From CAWDNM01 sp964521195 (GTDB lineage Bacteria > Actinomycetota > Coriobacteriia > Anaerosomatales > JAAXUF01), in contig CAZFRE010000002.1 of assembly GCA_964521195.1 (NCBI GenBank), positions 558,001-622,000 of the forward strand: DNA of 64,000 bases, read 5' to 3'. The notes beneath the pieces were generated by a model, which was given only the letters and a program-made list of their open reading frames with translations, did no database searches and had not been told where the DNA came from. Within the stretch, counting starts at the first letter, position 1; each line of letters starts with the position of its first letter. The translations under genes and the position numbers were made by a program. Shown here one piece after another: positions 58,213 to 64,000 of this stretch.

Positions 58213-59087
58213 TCGACTACCGCTGCACCCTCATCACCGACTCCTGCTGCGACCTCCCGCGCGAACTCGTGGACCGCTACGGCATCGAGGTGCTGCCGTT
58301 CCCGTTCATGTTGGACGGCGCCGAGTTCCTCGACGACTTGGGCGAGTCGCTGTCACACCCCGAGTTCTACGCTCGGGTCCGCGGCGGTGCACTGCCCACG
58401 ACCGCGCAGGTGCCGCTGTCCGAGTACGTCTCCGCGATGCGCCGGGCCGCGGAGTGCGGGATGCCGGCGGTGCTGCTGAGCTTCTCCTCGGCGCTGTCGG
58501 GGACGTATCAGACGGCGCTCGTGGCCCGCGATGCGGTGCTGGCCGAGTTCCCCGACGCCGAGATCCACGTGGTCGACACGCGGAGTGCTTCGACCGCACA
58601 GGCGCTGATCGTGCTCGAGGCGGGCCGGATGCACGAGGCGGGCGCGACCGCAGCCGAGATCGCCGAATGGGTCGAGGCGAACCGGTTCAGCATCAACGGC
58701 TACTTCACGCTCGAGACGCTCGAGCACCTGCGCCGGGGCGGGCGCATCGGCGACGTGACGGCTGCGGCGGGCGCGATGCTCGACGTGCGGCCGGTCTTGC
58801 GGCTCGACCGCAACGGCGCGCTCGTGATCGACCGCGTGGCGCGCGGGCGCAAGAAGTCGTTGCGGGCCGTGGCCGACGTGTTCGCCGAGCGGGTAGGACC
58901 GGGCGAGACGCGCACCGTCGTCATCGCACACGCGGACAGTCCGGCCGACGCCGACGTGCTCGAGTCGCTCATGCGCGACCGCGCTGAGCTCGACGAGGTC
59001 GTGCGCATCGACGTGGGCCCGGTCATCGGCGCACACACCGGACCGGGCATGGTGGCCTGCGTGTTCTGGGGAGCAGAGCGCGCGTGA
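58203..59087 (+). CDS. DegV family fatty-acid-binding protein
   Basis: A 294-residue DegV protein: LITDSCCDLPRELV, LPTTAQVPLSEY, SSALSGTYQTAL, HLRRGGRIGDVTAAAGAML, and IGAHTGPGMVACVF. It has two adjacent cysteines in the N-terminal strand that the others lack. It overlaps the previous DegV gene by 10 bases and the next membrane protein gene by GTGA. Confidence 0.93.
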   Translation: MGVIDYRCTLITDSCCDLPRELVDRYGIEVLPFPFMLDGAEFLDDLGESLSHPEFYARVRGGALPTTAQVPLSEYVSAMRRAAECGMPAVLLSFSSALSGTYQTALVARDAVLAEFPDAEIHVVDTRSASTAQALIVLEAGRMHEAGATAAEIAEWVEANRFSINGYFTLETLEHLRRGGRIGDVTAAAGAMLDVRPVLRLDRNGALVIDRVARGRKKSLRAVADVFAERVGPGETRTVVIAHADSPADADVLESLMRDRAELDEVVRIDVGPVIGAHTGPGMVACVFWGAERA

Positions 59088-59323
59088 ACCCGACGGTGAA
59101 ATGGTCGATGCTCGCCACGATCGCCGCGCTCGCGAGCGTGTACTTCGCCGTGGTCGCGTGGCGTGCCGACGTGCTCGCGCGTCTGCTCCTGCGGCGCGGC
59201 TGGGATGCGCGTGGCTGGAGCGAGCGCGGGCTCACGATCGGTGTGCGGGTGCTCGGCTGCGCCGGCGCGCTGCTCGGCGCGGCCGGTGTCGCGCTCGCTA
59301 TCGCGCGCATCCTGGGCTGGTGA
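59084..59323 (+). CDS. Small membrane protein
   Basis: A 79-residue protein with two helices (about 9-26 and 52-77) and a basic loop between (RLLLRRGWDARGWSER). No family recognised. GTGA overlap with the DegV gene suggests coupled translation. Confidence 0.68.
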   Translation: MNPTVKWSMLATIAALASVYFAVVAWRADVLARLLLRRGWDARGWSERGLTIGVRVLGCAGALLGAAGVALAIARILGW

Positions 59324-59347
59324 CTGCGGGAGTGGCGGCAGCCTTGC

Positions 59348-59353
59348 TATGAT
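59348..59353 (+). promoter_or_regulatory. -10 box TATGAT, leaderless start
   Basis: TATGAT is followed by 7 bases and then the ATG at 59361, the best leaderless arrangement in the window. Two nearer ATGs fall within the box itself. Confidence 0.6.
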
Positions 59354-59360
59354 GGCCGTC

Positions 59361-59891
59361 ATGACGCCTGACTTCGCCGATACGCCCGCCAAGAGATCCT
59401 CGCTGCCGTCCTGGCTCGACGCGCTCACCCCGCGTGCCGGGACGAGGCTGCAGCTACTGTCGGCGGCGATCGTGTGGGCGGTAGGCGCGGGCATCCTGCT
59501 CGTACGTGGCGTGCAGTTCCTGCACGACAGCTGGATCCCGCTCATCATCATCGTCGCCATCCTGATCGGGCTGGCCAAAGAGCGCTACGTCTTGAGCAAT
59601 CACGCCCGCAAGGCCGTCATCCGCATCCACGAGCGCGGGAAGGCGTGCTTCTTCGGGTTCTTCTCGTGGAAGGCGTGGTTGTTCATCGCGGTGATGATGG
59701 GCGGCGGCGTGGCACTTCGGCACTCGGTCCTCGCCGACCCCAACGACTCGATCCGGTGGGGGCGCGACGCGCTGGCCGTGCTCTACGTCGCGGTGGGAAC
59801 CGCGCTCGCCTACGCCGATCGCATCTACTGGAAGGCCGTGTTCGCCAAGACGCCCGAGGAGCTCGAGCGCGTCGAACGCGAGGCCGAGTAG
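59361..59891 (+). CDS. Membrane protein of unknown function
   Basis: A 176-residue protein with about four helices (about 32-50, 56-72, 96-113 and 127-145), a charged middle (VLSNHARKAVIRIHERGKACF) and an acidic end (TPEELERVEREAE). No named family. The start at 59361 is chosen from the promoter position. It lies 37 bases after the previous small gene. Confidence 0.68.
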   Translation: MTPDFADTPAKRSSLPSWLDALTPRAGTRLQLLSAAIVWAVGAGILLVRGVQFLHDSWIPLIIIVAILIGLAKERYVLSNHARKAVIRIHERGKACFFGFFSWKAWLFIAVMMGGGVALRHSVLADPNDSIRWGRDALAVLYVAVGTALAYADRIYWKAVFAKTPEELERVEREAE

Positions 59892-59964
59892 CCCGTCGCG
59901 CGCTGCGGTCCGCCGCAGCGCGCTCGTTGCGTGCGGTGCCGCTCGCACCGCGGGAGGACTCGAC

Positions 59965-60540
59965 ATGAAGGTCGTCGCCGTCAACGGATCCGCTCGGCGG
60001 GACTCCAACACCGGCAGGCTCATCGACGCGGTGTTCGTGCCGCTGCGCGACGCCGGTATCGAGTGCGAGCGTATCGACCTCGCGGGCAAGGACGTGCGCG
60101 GCTGTACCGCGTGCGGCAAGTGCCGCGAGAAGGCCGACGGGCAGTGCCACGGCCGCAAGGACTTCGGCAACGAGGTCATCGCGAAGCTGCGCGACGCCGA
60201 CGGCGTGATCCTGGGAAGCCCCACGTACTTCGCCGACCTCACCCCCGAGCTCAAGGCGGTCATCGACCGCGTGGGCTATGTGTCGATGGGCAGCGGGGGG
60301 TTCTTCGTGCGCAAGCCCGGTGCCGCGGTGGTCGCGGTGCGTCGCGGCGGCGCGATCCACGTGGCCGACTCCATCAACCACTTCTTCCTCATCAGCCAGA
60401 TGCTCATCGTGGGTTCCACGTACTGGAACATGGCGTACGGCCGGCTTCCGGGCGAGGTCGAAGACGACGCCGAGGGCATGCGCAACATGGCCAACATCGG
60501 CGAGAACATGGCCTGGCTCCTGCACAAGCTCGCCGAGTAG
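59965..60540 (+). CDS. Flavodoxin-like NAD(P)H-dependent FMN reductase
   Basis: A 191-residue flavodoxin-fold protein. FMN-phosphate loop VNGSARRDSNTG (about 6-17), a cysteine pair region CTACGKCREKADGQC (about 47-61), SPTYFADLTPELKAVIDR, and RRGGAIHVADSINHFF. This is the iron-sulfur-flavoprotein or NADPH-FMN reductase type seen in anaerobes; CxxCxxC plus C could bind a [4Fe-4S] cluster. The ATG follows GGGAGGA. Confidence 0.88.
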   Translation: MKVVAVNGSARRDSNTGRLIDAVFVPLRDAGIECERIDLAGKDVRGCTACGKCREKADGQCHGRKDFGNEVIAKLRDADGVILGSPTYFADLTPELKAVIDRVGYVSMGSGGFFVRKPGAAVVAVRRGGAIHVADSINHFFLISQMLIVGSTYWNMAYGRLPGEVEDDAEGMRNMANIGENMAWLLHKLAE

Positions 60541-60574
60541 GGCGCCCTGCGTGGCGCGCCGGCCGACGGAGAGT

Positions 60575-60621
60575 GCCGGCCTGAGCCGGCGGCCGCCGAC
60601 CGCGATCGGTGCCGGCCGCCG
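60575..60621. terminator. Inverted repeats between convergent genes
   Basis: GCCGGC-CTGA-GCCGGC at 60575-60590 and a 9-bp stem 60587-60595 with 60613-60621. Competing hairpins; probably terminate one or both convergent transcripts. Confidence 0.4.
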
Positions 60622-60624
60622 CGA

Positions 60625-61323
60625 CTACGGGTAGCTGAGGCTGTCGGGCGCGACGCCGGTCACCGCGACGCCCTCGGGCGTGATGGCGGCCGACTGCACG
60701 GTGAGCCGCGGCGCGGCGGCGAGGAACGCGTTGGAGTACTCGACGAGCGCGCCGCCCACCTGCCCCTTCTGCCCGTCGTTGGCGGGGATGCCCTCAACGG
60801 TGAGCTCGGTGACGCCCGGCGAGCGCACGCGCCCGTTCTCGAAGGTGAGCGGTAGGGTGACCGACCCGCTGTAGGTCGCGCCGTTGACGCTCACGGCCGC
60901 TTTGAGATGTCCCGTCCCGGCGGCGGGGATGTCGGCCCGGACCCGCTCCATCATGATCCGCGTGCCCGCGGAGTCCGACTCGAATCGGAACGCGTTGAGC
61001 AGCGCCGCGATCTCCTCGGCGGTGAAGGTGGCCGAGAAGGGGTGGGAGCCCTCGGCGGTGACGGCGGTGATGTCGACGGGGGAACCGGGGTAGGCGGCGT
61101 CGACGCCGGCCTTGCGCATCGCTGACTCGAACGCCGGCCGGCTCGAGGCGTTCGACGTGGCGCCGGGACTGGAGCGCACCGTCACGACGATGTAGACCAC
61201 CAGCGCGAGAAACGCGACGGCGGTGAGCGCGAGCACGGTCGTCACGATGATCGCCGTGCGGCTGTCGCGCGTGGGTCGCGGCGGGAGGTCGGGTGCGGGT
61301 GCGGGAGCGGGGCCCTCGGGCAT
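60625..61323 (-). CDS. Membrane-anchored hypothetical protein
   Basis: A 232-residue protein with a Pro-rich cytoplasmic N-terminus (PAPAPDLPPRP), one membrane helix (about 23-46) and a large extracytoplasmic beta-rich domain (about 70-232). No family recognised. ATG 61323 has AAGGA eight bases upstream, and the TACGCT box at 61368-61363 lies inside a longer reading that starts at 61374. Confidence 0.7.
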   Translation of the reverse strand: MPEGPAPAPAPDLPPRPTRDSRTAIIVTTVLALTAVAFLALVVYIVVTVRSSPGATSNASSRPAFESAMRKAGVDAAYPGSPVDITAVTAEGSHPFSATFTAEEIAALLNAFRFESDSAGTRIMMERVRADIPAAGTGHLKAAVSVNGATYSGSVTLPLTFENGRVRSPGVTELTVEGIPANDGQKGQVGGALVEYSNAFLAAAPRLTVQSAAITPEGVAVTGVAPDSLSYP

Positions 61324-61362
61324 CGGGCGGTTCCTTCGCGTCGGCATCGTCGGTTCGCTTGA

Positions 61363-61368
61363 AGCGTA
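61363..61368 (-). promoter_or_regulatory. -10 box TACGCT
   Basis: TACGCT on the minus strand, 39 bases upstream of the chosen start at 61323; it decides the start of that gene. Confidence 0.45.
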
Positions 61369-61404
61369 CCCCATGCCGAGTCATGCTGGAGGCACCGTTC
61401 GATC

Positions 61405-62259
61405 GTGTCTTCCGGGAGGACCGTGGACCGCTTCGCAGACAGTGCACTCGCAGCGCGCATCGAGGCGCTGGGCGCACACAGCCAGAGGTCCTTCGTCACA
61501 GCGTACGCCGAGCGGTTCCCGCAGCTTGGTGCGGCGTTCATCGAGGTCGGGGGTGGCGTCGCCGCGTTCCTGGAGTCCGGGTCGCCCGTCAACGGCGCCG
61601 TGGGGCTCGGGCTGTCCGGCGAGGTGACCGCCACGGAGTTCGACACGATGCACACGTTCTTCGCCGAGCGCGACGAGCGCGCCGTTGTGGCCGTCGCACC
61701 GCTCGCCGACCCCTCGCTGCTGCGCCTGCTCGAGCAGCACGGCTACGTACCGAGCGCGTTCGAGAACGTGCTCGTGCGCGAGCTCGACCGTGCGGACCAC
61801 TTCGCGTCCCCGCCGGACGGCATAGAGGTGCGGTTCACGTCCACGACCGAGGAGCGCGAGCTGTGGGCCGCACTCGTGGCGAACGGGTTCACCGCGCCGG
61901 AGGACCCCGCGCCAGCGGACCTGCGGCTCGGCCAGGCGGCGGTCGCGGCCGCCGACGGCCACTTCGCGATCGCCTACGTCGACGGGCAGCCTGCCGGGAC
62001 CGGCGAGCTGCACATCGGCGACGGCATCGGCTGGCTTACCGCCGACACCACGCTGCCACAGTTCCGCCGTCGCGGCGTGCAGGCCGCGGTGCAACGCGCG
62101 CGACTCGCCGCCGCCCGAGACGCCGGCTGCGAGCTCGCGATGACCGAGGCGTTGCCCGGCTCGGCATCTCAGCGCAACATGGAGCGGCTCGGCTTCCGCG
62201 TCGTCTACACGCGCGTCGAGGCGCTCGCACCACCGGTAACCGGCCGAAAGGACGCATGA
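61405..62259 (+). CDS. GNAT acetyltransferase, two-domain
   Basis: A 284-residue protein. The C-terminal half is a GNAT fold with motif A around FRRRGVQAAVQRARL (acetyl-CoA pyrophosphate loop R-x-x-G), and motif B SQRNMERLGFRVVY. The N-terminal half is a second, degenerate GNAT-like domain. It should acetylate a small molecule or a protein N-terminus. Start is either GTG 61405 or GTG 61423 (after GGGAGG). It precedes the dehydrogenase gene by 3 bases. Confidence 0.8.
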   Translation: MSSGRTVDRFADSALAARIEALGAHSQRSFVTAYAERFPQLGAAFIEVGGGVAAFLESGSPVNGAVGLGLSGEVTATEFDTMHTFFAERDERAVVAVAPLADPSLLRLLEQHGYVPSAFENVLVRELDRADHFASPPDGIEVRFTSTTEERELWAALVANGFTAPEDPAPADLRLGQAAVAAADGHFAIAYVDGQPAGTGELHIGDGIGWLTADTTLPQFRRRGVQAAVQRARLAAARDAGCELAMTEALPGSASQRNMERLGFRVVYTRVEALAPPVTGRKDA

Positions 62260-62262
62260 GCG

Positions 62263-63207
62263 ATGGTTGCACCCAGCGAGATCAGGATCGGATTCATCGG
62301 CACCGGCGTCATGGGGCTGTCGATGGCGGGCCACCTCATGGACGCCGGCTACCCGCTCACCGTCTTCAACCGCACCGCCGAGAAGGCCGCGCCGCTGCTC
62401 GCGCGCGGTGCCGCGTGGGCCGCTACGCCGGGCGACGCGGCCGCGGGCGCCGACGTCGTGATCACGATGGTTGGCTACCCGGCCGACGTCGAGGAGGTCT
62501 ACCTCGCCCGCGGCGGCATCGTCGAGCGCGCGCGCCAGGGCGCGGTCCTCATCGACATGACGACATCGTCGCCGGCACTCGCCGCCCGCGTCGCGAAGGC
62601 CGCTGCCGCTCGCGGGGTGGCCGCGCTCGACGCGCCGGTCTCGGGCGGCGACATCGGCGCGAAGAACGCGACGCTCACCATCATGGTGGGCGGCGACGAG
62701 GCCGCGTTCGTCTCGGTCGAGGGGCTGCTCGGTGTGATGGGCGCCAACGTGATCCTGCAGGGCGGTCCCGGGGCCGGCCAGCACACGAAGATGGCGAACC
62801 AGGTCGCGATCGCGGGCTCGATGCTCGCGACCGTCGAGTCGCTCGCGTACGCGAAGAAGGCCGGGCTCGACCCGCGCCGCGTGCTCGACTCGATCGGTGC
62901 CGGTTCGGCGGCGTCGTGGAGCCTCGCCAACCTCGCGCCGCGCATCCTCGACGGCAACTTCGCCCCGGGCTTTTACGTGAAGCACTTCGTGAAGGACATG
63001 CGGATCGCGCTCGACGCCGCCGATGAGATGGGGCTCGACCTGCCCGGGCTCGCGTGCGCGAAGCGCCTGTACGAGCATCTCGAATGCAGCGGGGGCGCGG
63101 ACCTCGGGACGCAGGCGTTGTGGCTGCTGTACGCGAGCGACGCCGCGCGCACCGCGGCGGGCGTCGACCCGCGTGCGCGCACGACCAACGCCGGCGGCCC
63201 CGCGTGA
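62263..63207 (+). CDS. Beta-hydroxyacid dehydrogenase family oxidoreductase
   Basis: A 314-residue NAD(P)-dependent dehydrogenase (3-hydroxyisobutyrate/tartronate semialdehyde type). Rossmann motif GFIGTGVMG (about 9-17), substrate-binding DAPVSGGDIGAKNATL, and the catalytic Lys in GAGQHTKMANQ. Oxidises 2- or 3-hydroxyacids reversibly; substrate not assignable. Its stop overlaps the next GTG as GTGA. Confidence 0.9.
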   Translation: MVAPSEIRIGFIGTGVMGLSMAGHLMDAGYPLTVFNRTAEKAAPLLARGAAWAATPGDAAAGADVVITMVGYPADVEEVYLARGGIVERARQGAVLIDMTTSSPALAARVAKAAAARGVAALDAPVSGGDIGAKNATLTIMVGGDEAAFVSVEGLLGVMGANVILQGGPGAGQHTKMANQVAIAGSMLATVESLAYAKKAGLDPRRVLDSIGAGSAASWSLANLAPRILDGNFAPGFYVKHFVKDMRIALDAADEMGLDLPGLACAKRLYEHLECSGGADLGTQALWLLYASDAARTAAGVDPRARTTNAGGPA

Positions 63208-63608
63208 ACCTGACCGCACTCGCGTCGTTGGGGGCGGGGTTCGCGCTCGGCGCGGTCGCGGGCTACGCGGCCGGTGGCCGGCTGAGCGAGCAGCGCGCCC
63301 GCTTCTGGGTCGTGAGTCTCGCGGTGGTCGCGGTGGGGATGGCGCTCGACTTCGCCGGGCTCGTGATGGGCCGGCCGTGGCTCGCCTACGGGGCGCTCGG
63401 CGCGACCGCCGGCGCGATCACCGGCCTGCGCTACGGCTACCTGGAGACCGCGCGCCTGTTCGGCCCGGCGCCGTCGATGGACGGGCCCGAGGAGACAGCC
63501 GCGGACGGCGCGGTGGATGAGGCGCAGGATCCGGTGGAGGGCGATGCCGCGGTGGACGATGCTGCGGGCGACGGCGTCGATGCACACGAAGGCCCGGCAG
63601 CCGGGTAG
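63204..63608 (+). CDS. Small membrane protein with acidic tail
   Basis: A 134-residue protein with three helices (about 5-22, 33-52 and 60-75) and an acidic, disordered-looking C-terminus (EETAADGAVDEAQDPVEGDAAVDD). No family recognised. Start at GTG 63204 comes from the GTGA overlap; the longer in-frame reading begins inside the dehydrogenase. Confidence 0.68.
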   Translation: MNLTALASLGAGFALGAVAGYAAGGRLSEQRARFWVVSLAVVAVGMALDFAGLVMGRPWLAYGALGATAGAITGLRYGYLETARLFGPAPSMDGPEETAADGAVDEAQDPVEGDAAVDDAAGDGVDAHEGPAAG

Positions 63609-63642
63609 GCGACCGGGCCTCTCGGCGGGTGTGGAGGGCCGC

Positions 63643-63894
63643 CTACTCGATGCCGAGAAGGTCCTTGAGGCGGTCGGGTCGGAAGTCCACACACGAGTCC
63701 ACGCCGATCTCGAAGGTCGGTGTGTGCAGGCGGCCGTCGTTGATCGCCTCGGCCTTGGCTCGTGCATCGCGGTCGTCGTCGACGTCGATCTCGACGTAGG
63801 GGATGTCGTGCTCCTGCAGCCACGCGCGGGCGCGACGGCAGTCCCCGCACCACGAGCGGCAGTACATGATCACCTGCGGGTTCTCGTCAGCCAT
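63643..63894 (-). CDS. Glutaredoxin-like protein
   Basis: An 83-residue thioredoxin-fold protein with the active-site CRSWCGDC in the first helix region (about 11-18) and a cis-Pro before TFEIGVD (TPTFEIG). It belongs to the glutaredoxin/NrdH type and reduces disulfides or glutathione-like mixed disulfides. ATG 63894 follows CGGAG; the longer reading from 63999 lacks a ribosome site. It is the last feature, 106 bases from the window end. Confidence 0.88.
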   Translation of the reverse strand: MADENPQVIMYCRSWCGDCRRARAWLQEHDIPYVEIDVDDDRDARAKAEAINDGRLHTPTFEIGVDSCVDFRPDRLKDLLGIE

Positions 63895-64000
63895 GTCAGC
63901 TCCGTCTCGGCCGGTGGTCCGTTGCAGGGGTTTGTACCCGAGCCGTGGCGCGACCAGCAGGCTGCAGGGGTGGTATCCTCTTTCGGTCGCGCTCGTCACA

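Noticed and set aside
1..64000. tRNA, rRNA, insertion sequence, phage or integrase genes
   Set aside because: No T-loop (GGTTCGA) in a cloverleaf setting, no transposase-like protein and no terminal inverted repeats were found on reading.

Overview
The window is a GC-rich bacterial chromosome segment (not obviously a plasmid or phage) that reads as an anaerobic or microaerophilic actinomycete, most likely in or near the class Coriobacteriia. The reasons are high-GC coding in every frame with many GTG starts; a truncated cobalamin-dependent MetH followed by MetV and a short MetF as in acetogen-type methyl branches; GatCAB; a carbamate kinase; three DegV fatty-acid-binding proteins; several 2x[4Fe-4S] proteins; and a sortase with a giant DUF11 surface protein. 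The taxonomic call is an inference from gene content. About 56 protein genes are supported. I saw no tRNA, rRNA, CRISPR array, insertion sequence, phage gene or origin. No gene-free stretch exceeds about 250 bases.

Layout. 1-4.1 kb: a heterodimeric ABC exporter pair, a SHOCT miniprotein and an EamA transporter, all on the minus strand. 4.2-9.1 kb: a NUDIX hydrolase, a small membrane protein and the methionine/methyl-folate block metH-metV-metF. 9.2-12.8 kb: a secreted protein, dihydrolipoyl dehydrogenase and a RidA protein. 12.9-26.1 kb (minus): a 4184-residue repetitive surface protein whose 3' end overlaps a sortase gene by 8 bases. 26.3-28.2 kb: lipA convergent with a ferritin-like/GGDEF fusion. 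28.4-33.5 kb: a tightly packed group with ligA, a membrane protein, a CPBP intramembrane protease and a second CPBP protein fused to a two-cluster ferredoxin. 33.6-41.2 kb: gatCA and gatB, separated by two plus-strand genes and a minus-strand group (bactofilin-like anchor, phasin-like protein, UbiB kinase). 41.3-47.7 kb: a secreted S55-like peptidase, a ZIP transporter, a NERD membrane protein, a CapA-like protein and a DUF488-like protein. 47.8-51.5 kb: a PhoR/PhoB-type two-component system flanked by two paralogous small membrane proteins that share an upstream direct-repeat motif. 51.7-64 kb: three DegV proteins, a PASTA protein, a HAD phosphatase, an Fe-S protein, carbamate kinase, a flavodoxin-like reductase, a GNAT protein, a beta-hydroxyacid dehydrogenase and a glutaredoxin.

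Genes are linked mainly by GTGA stop/start overlaps (eight cases), which suggests translational coupling. Promoters are recognisable mostly by -10 hexamers (TACACT, TAGAAT, TATGAT, TACGCT); three of these sit about 7 bases before an ATG and suggest leaderless mRNAs. The most unusual items are the ferredoxin-CPBP protease fusion beside a plain CPBP protease, the ferritin-like diguanylate cyclase, the giant DUF11 protein with its own sortase and a non-LPXTG tail, a DNA ligase with a possible sliding-clamp peptide, and the two-component system with matched flanking target sites.
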